Part shown: one piece after another, positions 44,898 to 58,912 of the stretch
How the letters are laid out: every line of letters starts with the position of its first letter
How positions within the stretch are numbered: position 1 is the stretch's first letter
DNA from: Hygrocybe punicea
Lineage: Eukaryota; Basidiomycota; Agaricomycetes; Agaricales; Hygrophoraceae
DNA length: 64,000 nt
Assembly: GCA_963556145.1 (NCBI GenBank)
Contig: OY744467.1
Span: 3,596,001-3,660,000 of the forward strand
Direction of reading: 5' to 3'
The notes under the pieces: generated by a model
Told to the model about the DNA's origin: nothing
The model's database searches: none
What the model saw: only the letters and a program-made list of their open reading frames with translations
Position numbers and translations under genes: made by a program

Positions 44898-47653
44898 CTA
44901 CTCATTGCATGATGCGAGGACGACAACCCATTGCACGTTGAGTGACAACTGCGTGGAAAGCTCTTTGCCAACCCAAGTATTCACGGTGTATCCAACAAGA
45001 CAGACGCTGCCAGATAAATCGTCAGTCCAAGGATTCAACGTTGTATCTAGAAGTTGCAGTTGATTCGTGTTGAAGTTGCCCTTTCTCCCATCGTAAATTG
45101 GAACTGAGTTACATACATAGCACATATTAATGATTGGTAACACAATTTAACGAAATACGACAACTCACCATGGTCATCAAAATTGAGAGCACCCTTCACT
45201 GCTCCAGTCCTCGATGATCCGGCTACTTTAACAGGTGATTTGGCAGGTGAGCCTTTAGCCAACAAACGGCTGAATCCTTGCTGAGAACGGTCTATACACA
45301 ACTCAGCAATCATATTAACAAAGTTAATCATGGTTTACCTCCACCGTCCTTAGGCTTGGCTCTGGTGCTGATGGATATCGCATCTTCATAGATCTGGGCA
45401 TGAAGTTCTTTGGCCTTAAAAACCATACAAAAGAAGGCACAGAAGCGTTCCCACTCCTGGGTGCACAAAGTGCCGGTTATCTGGCGGAACATCCCTTGAG
45501 GATCACGCTCATGCAAATTGGAGGAGTTGACAGCAAGAACGGAAGTGAAAACGGTGTAGAGAAAATTGTGGGGAGCGTTCGCTTGAATGGCATATCTTGT
45601 GCTCCGAACAGAATCAGAAGATGCAGCGGACTTGACAATAGAGGGTGATGCACGTGAAGGATTAACAAAGATCCCAGCTCTCGTGAACGTAATGGCCTTG
45701 ATGATAACACTATTAATTATATTGGTGAGTAACTACATCAGTATATTTTTCAATGTAATAAAATAAATCTCACTCGATATTGACACCTGGACAAACATCA
45801 GGAATTAAGCTCAAATAAAAGGGACCCATGGGATTCGGTCCATTGTTTGATGTGACAAGTGTACCAGCACTTGATCGAACATGTGAGTTAGAATAAGACT
45901 TGAGAAACAACATACACACCGGAGGTGAGGAAGATTTCCATATGTGTCAGCAATGAAAGGATCAAACAGACCCGGGTCAGTGACTTCACAGTCCAATGGT
46001 GCCTTCTCAGTAGTAGGATTAACAAACGAATCACTATTACCTAATCAGCTGCCATATAGAATTAGATACGCAATACGTACGCTTCAGGCAAATCCTCCAT
46101 ATACACAAGTTTCTCCTCCTGGTCGGTGACTTTCTTCTTGCCCTTGGATACTGGCCTGGAAACTAATCAAATGGTGAACATGATCAACGATGAAAAACTA
46201 AACTTGTTCTCAGTTGTCCTCTGATATACTGGAACCATATTCTCACTGGGTGTCGCTGGTTTGAATTTGCTCTTCTTGACCACAGTCCTACGGAAATATA
46301 AGCGTAACTCCAGAGATGAAGACAGCTCCTACTTGGTATTCTTGCCTGAAGAACGTATCATAGCTTCATCGTTTGAGCCCTTTGATTCATTGGTGATGTT
46401 TGACGTTTCTTGTACACGTACTCTGGTATGGTGTGAATCAAGTATACCTATGAAGCATCAGTTTGAATAACTCACCGCTCCTTTCTTCCTTTGACATGAG
46501 GACTACAGAATATTAGTATTGATGCATGGATACAGTAACATATGAGCGACAAACTTGACCAACTCAATATCGCTATCACTGTCCACAACCCTGTGAAGGA
46601 TTATAAGGGAAGTACCACACAGAATCAACACAAACTTACTTTGCACGATTAGTACGTGCCACTGACTGATTATCCTCAGAAATATTGTCAGTAGCCGTAT
46701 CATCCGGTACAGGAAGACTATTGATAACATCTCCTCAGCACATATCCACAAATGTAAAGTGGCATACCCTTCAGATTCTTCAGCATCAACATCAATTAAT
46801 GCAGAGTCAGACTGATGGCTGATAGATGGTAACAGATATACGGTTAATATAGTGTATTTGCAATCATATGATACATACCCTTTTGCTTTCTTTGTGTTAG
46901 ATTTAACGCTAGTAAATGTCCCATCAGCATGTTCATGTTAACAGATAATGCAAAAGCGGTTGGTGCTTACAAAAATACATCATCCTCATCCTCATCCTCA
47001 TAAACCAATGGAACATCTTTGGACTTGGACTTCTTGTTATTTCTAGATTTGCAAAGTCAGCACATGATAAAAATGGCTAAGTCATTTACGCATGCATACA
47101 AAGACTTTTGGCGTTTGTTAACCCTATTGTGTGCTAAACCAATGACCTAGAATACACAAAGGTGGCACTTACGGTAGCTTTGCAATAGGCTGACCTTCAG
47201 AGTCAGACTCAGATACAGCGCGTTTCTTGGAACGCTGGATGGATCGGGAAGCCCTTGTAGGAGTGGACGGATTAATCTTTGATGACACATCTCTGTTTAG
47301 AAATGAGTGGATGAGTGGTCGGTCACTAAGGCAAGAACAAGTAGATACTTGATGACATTGTCACCGTCCGATTCCCCTCTATTTAATGTAAGTTGTGAGT
47401 TGATGTGTAAAGTCCTGAACAACATACAGTACATCCATGTCACTGTAGAAACATCTTAGTAAGTAGTGACGTGTAGAAGTTTAATGAATACCTGGAACCA
47501 TATTCACGCTCGTTGACTTGCTTGGTTGCTTTTTTACGAGAAATAGATCTAATTCAAAGCAATCAGTCCCAGGTGGAATAGTTATGCTAAATCAGAAATG
47601 AAAACATACTTGGAGCTTTGCTTTGTTGCAGCACGACGGGACATGGATGACAT
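44898..47653 (-). CDS. Cargo gene G1, copy in B
   Basis: Collinear with 13192–15947 and nearly identical, with the same start (47653), stop (44898–44900) and splice sites, including the one junction I could not resolve. It encodes the same Lys/Arg- and acid-rich N-terminus and folded C-terminal region of unknown function. That both copies share the unresolved junction points to an unusual splice site or an ancestral lesion, not recent decay. Confidence 0.58.
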
Positions 47654-48055
47654 GATACAGTAAAATACAAGGACAAGTTTGTTTTCAATAACCTCTTTTT
47701 ACAAATAATGATACACATGTATCACGTGTACCAGGAATGTAATCGTCTTTCCAGCATATTCTACAAGACGTGATGTATCACGTGTACCAGAAATGTAATC
47801 GTCTTTCCAGCACATTCTACAAGACATGTGCTCAACAAATTGTTAACTGTACAGAATGTTCATGTGTAGTGCGACAAATACAGATTGCACATTAATGAGG
47901 CGATTTTATCTGGTTAAAGTATATATTAGAGGAGAACAGCCAGAGACCTAATCAATGCTATTTGTTACAAGACATACCAATATGAATATAATCCAACGTG
48001 CGAAAATCTGCATATATAGTCTGTATACGCAAGTACCTCCCTCCCATAGCAATCT
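47654..48055. promoter_or_regulatory. Shared G1/G2 intergenic region in B
   Basis: Same as 15948–16349. The 56-bp direct repeats are at 47719–47774 and 47775–47830, each with CACGTG. Confidence 0.48.
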
Positions 48056-49198
48056 ATGAATAAGTTTTATGAGCTGGTAGCTGCTGGTGAGTAGAAGAAT
48101 TTTATACTGTCATAGCTTGATTCAATCATATAATTACAGGTGAAAAACTGGAACTTGAAGCCTCCATACAGTATAACGGTTCCAAGCAAGCTAGCTATCT
48201 CTGCACGTTGACTAAAGTAAGAGCCTGAATATCTTTGCGACACAGCAAAAACTTAGCTGCATACAGGCTGATGGCCTTCTTGATTCACTGCAAGTCCGCT
48301 ATAAGAAAGACCGTCATCAGTACCAACTTGTAAAGGGGGGACTGGGAGAAGGACCTGAAGAAGTAGTATTACGTCTGACAGGCATCCTCACTCACTGTGA
48401 ACTACCACCAGTTCTCAAGCTACCCAGGTATTTCCAGCACAATGACGTGAATGAAGAACTTACTCAAATTTCAGGAATCCAATGCGTATTAGGCAGGCAA
48501 TACAATTGACTGGTTTGGATACCCACAAGTACAAGGCGGCTTTGGAGGGTATATCAACAATTTGTTCGACCTTTGCCAAGCATATGCGTTCGGACACGTT
48601 AAAAGACTGGATGCCTGATATGTTCGAGGAATGGATTGTTGTAGGAGCTGGCAACCGATATTTCAGCACTGGTGCAATTGCGGCATCTGCTGAAGTTGTA
48701 CCTTTCAACAACCTTGTTGATCCTGATGGAATTCTGGCATCTGTAGATTCCAAGTATCGCCATACTGTGGATAATGAAGTTGGCTATTTTCAAAGGGCGA
48801 CAAAGGATGATGGTAGCTTCCGGTAAGGTTTACAGTTATATGAAATTTCCCATGTCAAATACTCTACCTTAGATATACCCGCATGAATCCAACCAATATT
48901 TCTGTCGGAGATATTGTGGAAGCACGACTTTCATTCTTGGTAGTCCCTCTTGCCAGTGGTGATAAAAACAATGTCAGCAAAGATTTTAGACTTGTGATTG
49001 TGCTTCGATCGCTTGCCTTGATTGACAATACATTCACAAAGGTTGGAAATCAAATTTCATTGTCCGTTGTTATCCCAATTGTTAATGTCTTATCAGAAAG
49101 CTGCGCTTGCACAAGCACAAGCATTGTTTCAGAAGCCCAAAGTTTTAAAGACATTAAAGAGGAATGCGGACTTTTCTGAGGATGAACAAGAGACGTAG
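48056..49198 (+). CDS. Cargo gene G2, copy in B
   Basis: Collinear with 16350–17492, with all five introns and the frame preserved. A few substitutions change single residues (for example Ala to Thr in the fourth exon and Arg to Gln near its end), and no stop is introduced. Function unknown; see the A copy for the possible β-barrel region. Confidence 0.68.
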
Positions 49199-52009
49199 TA
49201 TGAGACATTTCAGATATTTAACACTGTTTAATCAAAGACTCAATCATATAAAATCTTCGGTTTAATCACCAACAGACAAATTGAGTAGTAGTAGCACAAA
49301 ATACATGCATAACAAAACATGTGAAACTCGATATAAATCATGGGACCGCATCACATACAAGTACAGTAAGATACATTAATGTTACAACCAAGTCAAAAGT
49401 TCAAGTGACGTATTCAGAATTTAGGGCAATGGAACTAAGAAGCTGAAGAGGTGATATGAGAACCAATAACAAATATATAAGAGATATCTTACCGTCAACC
49501 AAAAGCTCTGTCAGACGATCCTGACTCATTTTAAGAGGAATTGGAAAAAGGGATGCATCGTCATGATTAGCACCCTTTGCCCATGTTACCTTACCAGCCG
49601 CTACATCTCCAAGCCCAACCAGACTGGCACCCTGACCACAATTGTACACCAAGCGCTTATCCCAGCGAACGACTTTGCACAGTATATGCTCCACAAAAAT
49701 GACACCACAACCGATGTCAAATCCCATTGAAGACCGATCACGCTGCGACAGATTATCATCAAAGTGTTTGAACACACATTTGAATGATGTGTGGGTCCTG
49801 TGGAGAGATGTGACATCGAATCCTAGTTCCTGTAGACCACGATAAGCACCAGCCTTCTTCATCTTCCATATCCAGGCTGTTACGTCTTCTACAAGAGGAG
49901 GCGTGCAGAGGCGTGCAAGTGTGAGATTATTTGTGAGTTGAAACGCAGTAAGGGAGGATTGTGTTGTTGATCCTAAGCCAGCTACACTGAGCTTGCAAAT
50001 AAACTGATGCATATCGTTCCATGTCGGTTTATTTCCTGTGAAGGAAGCAGGGTCTTGGTTGAAAAGCGGTCCAAGAAAGTTCGTCCACCTGGTCTGAAAA
50101 TCATCACTGAAGAGTTCAGTAAAACGATTCACCAGAGGATCTCGATGGGGGATTTTTGAGAATAGACTGAGCTGACTGGAAGGCTGACCCCATATGGTTG
50201 GTGAGTCAAAATGAATATACCCTAAGGCTGCCTGCTCGCGTCTGTTCAGGGCAAAAAAGCCAGTTTTCTTCTTTGTATCGCCTGCTTTACTCGTCTTGGT
50301 CTTGGATGAAGATGGTGATATGGGATTATAGCGTAGATCGGTGTAGAAATGCGAGTTTTTCCTGACAATTTGATCAAAAGTCTCTATACATTCCTCCAGT
50401 GAATCGGACCAGAATGTGACGCTGTTCAAAAACTTGACGGTGTCCTCACATTGAGAACTAACCATAAACACCAATGCATTGGCCAAACCTAGTCGTCCGG
50501 TGAGTTGCCTGGCTGGCAAGTGTTTTGCAAACAGAATCGCATATGGGCTGGCATGACGGAATGGGTAAGTCTGACTAAGTGTATGTGTCCGTTGGTACTT
50601 CGGCTTCGTTTGGCCTAAGAGAACGCGATTGAGATGGAGGTCTTGAATGCCCTTTCCATGATCCACAGATAAAGCTTCACGGCAGATTAAAGCAAGAGCA
50701 CCAAAATGTGGCGCCTTGGAATCTGTCAATATGTCCTCCAATTTCTTGATGGGAAGAGCAGGCTTGAGTGGGGACCGTGGAATGCATTTCTTCTTGGATC
50801 TCGATCCCTTGGACGCCCCACCTGGCAGAGCAGAAAGACTCCTATCACCGAGATCCACCAGAGCACCACTAACCAACTTTCCAATGTAATCACACCAATC
50901 TGCTATCTTTGGTTTAGCGGCCAGCAAATCCTCAACATGAGTAATGAGAGGTTCCATAGTACTTGCATAATCCCGAATGAGTTTACTGGCGAATGCGTCA
51001 TCCTTCTGCAGGTTTTTGGTAAACATCCTGGCTGGACTGGATAGGAAATTGCGGATGCCATCAGATGCCAGTATGCCCTCTCCAACAATATCAACTAATG
51101 CCATAACAATCCCACCTCGAACAATTGAGCGGTCAACTACATTCTTGTTCCGAGTTGTCTTTGAGTCGTTAGGAATTTTACGACGTCGAGAGGTGTTGAA
51201 CAGGTTATCCGCTGTATCAAGTGAGGGGATGATAAGTGCATCACACCACAGTGCAAAGAGGACTTCTGAAACAATGGCATAAAGTGCTGCATCACCATTG
51301 TTGATGGTCTGATTCACAATTGGCAGAGGTGTGACGGCAGAAGAACTGGACTTCATGCGATTGTCAACAAAATGGGAGGGTATGAGTGAAAGTTACGAGT
51401 TCTTCCATTTATGGAAAACTCGTTCTTATAAACCCGGTTTTCAGCCATTGAGGTGATTCATTCATTCATCTCAGGGACTGAGGGAAAATTGCATCCCAAT
51501 ATGGCAACTGAGTTCAAAATCCCGTTTGACTGGTTTCATTCCAGAATTCAGAGCCTCTATTGACTTGCACACTGCATAGACTGTCACCAGATTTGATGAG
51601 GAGGATGTCATGGGGACTGTCCTGCTGGAAAAAAAATATGGAGGGGATCTGGTATGATTTGGGCTCTCTGTGAGCCATTCTTTGCCAAGGAAATGAGTAT
51701 AGATGCAATAACTAATGTTATACTGCCAATAAAAATGTGGTAATTTCTAACTGTATTTCAGTGTATGTCTGGGTCACTTTTGTCCACTGAAGGCAGTTGT
51801 AAAATGTGATATCTGAGTCTCTAGAATGCAAACAAGTAAGAGTGGTCCGGAGTTGTGGCTAAAATTAGAGCGGAGTCTTAAATATACAGTGAGAGCTTTC
51901 GAGCTCAGATGAGTGCACAAACCTTCTGTTGCTCAACAGCAACATCGTCGAGGGGGTGGTGTAACAGAGGTATGGACGTAGTTTTATTGTCCTTGGTCTA
52001 GTACTGATG

Positions 52010-53700
52010 TCTGTAGCCCCCGCAACCCGTTTCCATCGAAAACCAGGGGTCGGGAGGTCTGAGGACCTCACATTCCCGCCTTGTGCCCAACCAGCGCCCC
52101 CCAACGTTTTCAACCACCAGGACGCCCCACCCAGCCCTATGTTCGACCATCCCTGGCCAGTCTAGACCCCCCGCACCTCGTTCTCGTTGAAAACGAGGAG
52201 TCGGGGGGTCCCAGGCCCTCGCGATCCAGCTATCTGCCCAACAACCAACATCCCCCTTTTTCAACCACCAGGACGCCCCACCCCGCCGCGTTTTCGACCA
52301 TCCCCGGCCAGTCTAGACCCCCCGCACCTCGTTCCCGTTGAAAACAAGGAGTCGGGGGGTCCCAGGCCCTCGCGATCCAGCTATCTGCCCAACAACCAAC
52401 ATCCCCCTTTTTCAACCACCAGGACAGCCCGTCCCGCCGTGTTTTCGACCACCCCCGGCCAGGCTACACCCCCCGCACCTCGTTCCCGTTGAAAACGCGC
52501 GAGTGGGGGGTCTCAAAACCTCGCGATCCGGCTGTCTGCCCCACCACCACCACCCGCCCTTTTTCTACCAACAGGACACCCGGTCCAGCCCCGTTGTCGA
52601 CCATCCCTGGCCAGTCTAGATCCCCCGCACCTCGTTCCCGTTGAAAACGAGAAGTCGGGGGGTCTCCGGCCCTCGCATTCCGCCTGTCTGCCCAGCCAGC
52701 AACACCCCCCCTTTTTCATCCCCCAGGACAGCCCGTCCCGCGACTTTTTCGACCACCCCCAGCTAGGCTACACCCCCCGCACCTCGTTCGCGTCGAAAAC
52801 GAGGGGTCGGGGGGTCTCCGGCCCTCGCATTCTGGCTGTCTGCCCAACCAGCAACCCCCCCTTTTTTCATCCCCTGGGACGCCCCACCACGTCCGGTTTT
52901 CGATCACCCCCGGCTACTGTGCACCCCCCGCACCTCGTTTGAGTTGAATACGAGGGGTCGGGGGGTCTCAGGCCCTCGCATTCCGGCTGTCTGCCCAACC
53001 AGCAACCCCCCCTTTTTTCATCCCCCGGGGACGCCCCATCCCGTCCGGTTTTCGATCACCCCCGGCTAGGTTACACCCCCCGCACCTCGTTCGCGTTGAA
53101 AACGAGGGGTCGGGGGATCTCAGGCCCTCGCATTCCAGCTGTCTGCCCAACCAGCAACACCCCCCCTTTTTCATCCCCCAGGACAACCCGTCCCACGGCT
53201 TTTATGACTACCCCCGGCTAGGTTACACCCCCCGCACCTCGTTCGCGTCGACAATGAGGGGTCGGGGGGTCTCCGGCCCTCGCATTCCGCCTGTCTGCTC
53301 AACCGGCAACCCTCCCCCCCCCTTTTCATCCCCCGGGACGCCCCACCCTGTACGGTTTTCGATCACCCCCGACCAGTGCACACCCCCCGCACCTCGTTCG
53401 CGTCGACCACGAGGGGTCGGGGGGTCTCAGGCCCTCGTGATCCGGCATTCTGCCCAACCACCACCACCCTCCCTTTTTCTACCTCCAGGACACCCGTTTT
53501 CGACCACCCCCGGCCAGTCTACACCCCCCGGACCTCGTTCGCGTTGAAAATGAGGGGTCGGGGGGGTCTCAGGCCCTCGGATTCCGGCTGTCTGCCCAAC
53601 CACCCCCCCCCCGTTTTCACTCACCATGTCACCCCGTCCCACACCCCTCATCTAGATCCCCGTACCCTGTTTCTCTTGAAAACGCGAAGTTGGGGGTGTC
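52010..53700. repeat. GC-rich minisatellite in E2, about 11–12 units
   Basis: Inverted counterpart of 31190–32570, anchored on CCCGCACCTCGTTC roughly every 150 bp, with C-runs on the plus strand. It has one or two more units than E1. Confidence 0.85.
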
Positions 53701-54109
53701 CGGCCTTCCATTTTTGACTCATATATTTACTTATATTTAATTATTAAATAGAAATTAAATATTATATAATCAATTTCCAAATTTATCTTTGAAATCTTAA
53801 ATGCTACACTTGTGACACATCATCTGCTAGTGCATAACATGCTATTCTACTGTGTTGTGTTCCTACTACTCCTGCTGTTCCCCATTCCCTCTGGTCTCAA
53901 CAGTTCTCATGTCTGTTTTACGGTTCCTTTCTTGTTGTCAGTGACACATTCTGACCATTCATTTAACTTGTGTTGCATGACAGGCCAATGTGAATGCCAA
54001 TGCATCATTGCATATGTGATTTCTTCACAAAGACGGGTTGGTTTATCTGACCATTGATTGAAGCACCAGAAATCTCCGGTGGCCTTGTTTACATGGTACA
54101 CGGCTCGGT

Positions 54110-54450
54110 CCACTATGTAATGTTTCAATTATCCGTACCATATACTATACAAAACACCTGAGTTGCTGGTATTAGAATATCCCAACATAAACATGATTAC
54201 CAGCCATCAAATAACTGTAAATGTAAATGACAAGTCAGTAAATTTGTATCTAAGAGGTATCGTATATGTTGGAGGATATCACTCTACATCTCAATTCATA
54301 TCAGAAGATGGCACAATTTGGTATCATGATGGTATGACAACTGGAGCAACATGTAAGCAAGATGGTCACATTGGTATCATGTCAGATGATGGTTTTAAAA
54401 GATATGAAAATAAAATTCTTGTGCTAGCAGTTTATGCTCAAAACCAGTAA
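54110..54450 (+). pseudogene. Remnant of the Rep C-terminal peptidase in E2
   Basis: Almost identical to the E1 remnant (30435–30775): histidine-box half only, no cysteine half. Open from about 54163 to the stop at 54448–54450. Confidence 0.75.
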
Positions 54451-54598
54451 TTTAATATAATTGAGGACTATTGGGTGGGAAAGTGGGACATTCAAAATTT
54501 TCACCATTGTAAATTCATATTGGACATCAAAATTAAAGGAAATCTTCAGGGTGGGAAAGTGGGCCATTAAATATAGGAATGTTATAAATACATTACAT

Positions 54599-55066
54599 TA
54601 GGGCAGGTCAAGGGTATGCAATACCCCCAGGGGTTAAGAGTACGGGTACCACGGGTTAAGGGTACGAGTCCAGCCTCAGAATACCCGCAGTACCCACACG
54701 GGTATGGGCTGTATTTTTTTGGGAGAAGAAACATCAAAAACTCAATTTTTGGGGTATTTTTCACTATTTTTGAGGGATATAATGAGAATCATTGCTTGTA
54801 AAAATATGTAAAAATGCTCTCAACACTCCCCACAGTATTCTGAACATTGTGCTCCTTTACACTAAAGGGATCTGACCAGTATTCCGTCCACAATAACCAT
54901 AAAAACCACCAAAAACAGGTAAAAATGGGGTATTTTGCATGTTTCTTCCTGTACCCCTGCAAAACCCGTGCCATACCCGTACTTTTGGCCTCGGGTATGT
55001 ACCTGTGACGGGTACGGGTCCGAGTACAGCCCCAGAGCACTGCGGGTGTACCCCTGACTGGCCATA
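54599..55066. mobile_element. hAT-like MITE, 468 bp, inside E2
   Basis: It is flanked by a perfect 8-bp direct repeat CATTACAT (54591–54598 and 55067–55074) that is single in E1. The ends TAGGGCAGGTCAAGGGTA and, inverted, TATGGCCAGTCAGGGGTA match at 14 of 18 positions. An 8-bp duplication with a TAGGG-type end fits hAT transposons. No transposase is encoded. Confidence 0.75.
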
Positions 55067-58000
55067 CATTACATGATGTCAAACACTTAAGTTCTTATTG
55101 TTACTTATTGCCCGAGCACTGATAAGTAATGGTAACAGTGGTAGTGGTAAATGCCAGGATAAACTGTTGTATAACTGACATTCAGTCCACTCCAATGTTG
55201 GATGACTGTTGATATACAACTATGGCAAGAACAAGTGTAAATAATATTGTCCAAGAGATTAGTAGTCCCTTGATCAAAGGCCCCAACTGAGGACAAGTAG
55301 TACATTGTTACTAACAGAACAGGATAACATAGAATGTATGATTCCAAATTCCGACAATGTTCACATATACTATGATTATTCTTGTTATACATTACAACTG
55401 CAGATTATGTAGAATAAATAATGGACATCAAATTATTGAATAGAACCAAGAAGAACTCGTTCATGCCACGCTTGCGATGGCCCACTTCCCCAAGTCTTGT
55501 GAAATCGTCATTGAACTCGAGATGAGGAGTCGGTAAATTGGTTGTATTTGCTGAGGTCTTGCGTCGTTTGGTTCCATGACTAACAATACTTTGTTGTCGA
55601 GTACGAACACATGTGACATATTGTACGACATGGTTGACGCAGTTTGCAAATGATGGGAAAGTAGCGTTAATTGTGTGTTCTCGATGACTGTTAGCCACCT
55701 GTCGCGCCAGATGTGGGCCACTTTCTTCATACCACTGAAAGAACACCAAGTAGGAACGACACATCTGCCACTGGATAGCTCTTTGGAGAAAATGCAGTTT
55801 TTCAGATTCCACCATCAGGGCAGGGAGAATATCGACTGAGCCAACGATCTGTTCCAAAATTAGGGTGGCTTCATCATTTGGTGATACGTTGGTGTACTTT
55901 GATTCTGGTGCAAGTTCCATAAATGCTGTGACCTGATTGTCAAGGTCAAGACGATCACGAAGAAGCTTGACAATGGTATTGGAATCCATAGGCTTGCCAA
56001 CAAGGTTCTGACCAGCATCCAGCGCAATAGCTTCCTCTTGGAGTCTGGCCACATCAAGAAGTATATCGAGCATCTTGAAGGACGTATCAGGCACAGGACC
56101 GAGAAACTGTGAAACCACAGGCATAACAAGCATGCCTGTAGTTACAGAGGAACTTGGTTGCTTTGTGGGTGGGTCAGTTATGATGTCGGGTTGAGGGCGT
56201 GCAGAAGATGTATTCTTTGGCTTTGGGTCTTGGTCGTCAACCCAATCCTCATCCGAAGTGTCGCTATCATCATCGGACCCAGCTGATGACACCAGTTCAT
56301 GTAAGGGACGAACATTGTTCTGGGGATTCCTATGAAACTCCTTGAGAAGGCAGGGAGCAGATTTTCTAAATCCAAAAGATTACAAAGATATTGGTATGGA
56401 ATAAAAGAAACACATACGCAATTCCCTTATGCTCATACCACAAGTCCTCAGATGGTCCGTATCCCTTGAATCTTAGACGCCATTGGGGAATCCCCTAAAC
56501 AAAGAGTTTCAGTTACAAAAGGAAATAGTAATGAGTAAGTGAAAGAATCCAGACGATACTTACATCAATTATTGCAACCTCCTGGATAGATTCAATCTCA
56601 TACTCTGAGCCATCATCATTCTCAATCTCTACAGTGTCATCTGCTTCAGGAAGATGGGAGTCATCCAACTGTTCGGTCACAGGAGAAAGAGCCTTTCGCT
56701 TTGATCCTGACTGTCTGACATTAGCAGCAACAGCTGCAATAGGCTCTTCAGAATTGATATCTATCACCGATGCTGGGGGGGATGACAAAGGTGTTGAGAG
56801 AGTAGAATGAGCAGCGTCTGAATCCTGATCTGGAGTAACTGCAAGTCGTGGCTTGATGGGGAGTCGGACATTGAGAGGTGCAAGTCGTGGGCGAGAGGAT
56901 TCCAATGAATTCTTGTATGATTCTCGCAAATGCTGCTGGGTATTTCCATATGCCGTCTTCATAATAGGAATATGATGTGGATCACATATCTTCTGCACAT
57001 ACCACGAGTAGTATCCTCTCATTCGTCACACAAAAGACCTGTCTTTGACCGGATCGTATGGAAGAGGTGCCATCCTACAAATCTCCCCATTCTCATCGGT
57101 ATAAGTCATGCTGGACAGCATAACAGAAGGATGCACAGGGGAATCTATGCCAGCAAGAATGGCGCTATTCCAGGAGTTACACACAAGGTCACGTGCAAGG
57201 AAATTCTTGTGTGTTGCGATATCTCCAAAGATTTGTAGGCCATCACTAGCAAAGGTAGGGTATCCACGGCTGAAATGTGACTGAGATCCCATGTTTCCGA
57301 AGCCTGTGACTGGGGTAACGAGAAATGGGGTAATCCGTGTAAATGCAGCATGATTAGGATATACAACCATGCCGACCCGATTTTGCATGCCGACCAAATC
57401 CGCAAGCTGACCAAGACCAGTCTGCGCCAGCCACTCCTTTGCCACAACTGGATCTGGATTTACAGTTGGCTTCTCACCACCATGAAGATCCTGTCCCTTG
57501 AACACTGAAAAAAACACGGCAACATTTATTGCCCTGAAGTATAAAGCAGGCCTCGGGAAGAAGAAGGGACCAGAATCACTGCCTATTGTGATTGTTAATA
57601 AATGCATTTAGAAAAGAAATATGACAAAAACATGTACCTGGAGGTAAGCATATAGCCAGAATAAAAAGAGTAAATGCCGGATGAAAATCATTGCGATCGG
57701 TGTGCAATCTCCCCTGGAACTGACCAATCATGGAAGCCAGATCACCGATATCAGATGATACATTGACTTGCAGACCAGTGTTGTTCGGTAAAGGACCACC
57801 AAATCCAGGCACATTGTTATCCCAAAAGATCCACTCAAACATATCCCACTCCAGCTTGGAGATGCAAGCTGGCATGATGTGTCGGAACAGCTGGTAACAG
57901 ATGCAAAGAAGGCGGGATATCTGTGGATGTTGAACTTGAACAGCAGGTGCAATTACGCCACGTCCATCACCCTCAATCTTGGTTGTGGCCAAACTGGAGG

Positions 58001-58912
58001 AACCATTACGAGGATCGCCAATGTCTGTTGTGGACCTGTCATTGTGCTTAAGTCCAAGGTCGTATATGGCAGGAACAGCAGGCTGGCCAATAACAGGTGG
58101 TTTTCCAAAGGCTATTTCCAGTACTTCATCAGCGAGTCTGCTGACTTCTGGGCCGCACGCATACTGTTGCATGGAGGAAACGGTTTGAATGCAGGCGACG
58201 GTGATGATATGTTTATCGGAGCCATTTATACGATTAACGAATGGTATGCCAACAGGCATCAGGATCATGCCAGGAACTGGAACGTGTACAAGTTTCCCAT
58301 CAACCAAACTAGGACCTATGTTTGGAGGGGTAATGGTATGGAGCAGTGTTTCCAGAACCATGCTTTTCTTAGCCGTGTCGAAATTGGCTACATATGTGTA
58401 TCCCCTTTGATAACGGTTATCTTGAACCAACGTATAAGATGGCGCATTAGGATAGACGAATCCAGATCCCTCAGGAGGATTTGTGGGGGGAGGTGGAACC
58501 AATACAGCTGGTGACGATACAGGTGTCCTGGATATCTGATCTTCACACCAAAATGAGTCGTAGGGCGGTTCTGTTGTATAGGGATCCAGAGGAGATATGC
58601 TGTATACATCCCTGATACCAAAGAGAACTGGATTGTCTGATTCAGGATTATTGTGGCCTATTGAAGGAGAATTAAACAAAAGCAAGAAAATATAATGTTA
58701 TAGAAACGAACATGATAGATTGTCCTGATTTCTGTTGACAACTGCGACATCCAAGTCCATCTGATCGGTATTTGACCCCATAGGAGCATCAAACTGGTTG
58801 CCATCATCCTATGAGAACCTTGAGCAAGCAACTCAAATTAAAATGAGTACTCAGAACTCACCGGAGCATTTTGTTCACACATTTCCACATTAATCAAGTC
58901 AGAGAGATCCAT

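Larger units (their letters stand above)
51393..55494 (+). mobile_element. E2: ~4.1-kb non-autonomous relative inserted in G3 of B
   Basis: Same layout as E1 in the opposite orientation. The terminal hairpin at 51395–51423 opens it; the subterminal motif (55450–55460) and 3' hairpin (55465–55481) close it. The intact target at 19686/19687 of A shows a clean insertion between G and T. At most 1 bp (T) is duplicated; an AAG match at the two ends is equally compatible with chance. It carries the minisatellite, the peptidase remnant and a MITE. Confidence 0.88.
49421..58912 (-). pseudogene. Cargo gene G3 in B, disrupted by E2 and by a nonsense codon
   Basis: Same exon structure as 17715–23104, but the large exon 6 is split by E2 (51393–55494). 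In addition a CGA arginine codon of A is TGA at 57026–57028 in exon 4 (about residue 575). The nonsense codon falls after the oxygenase-like region and before the chromodomain, so a truncated oxygenase-only product is conceivable. The two lesions show that this copy is no longer constrained. Confidence 0.8.
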
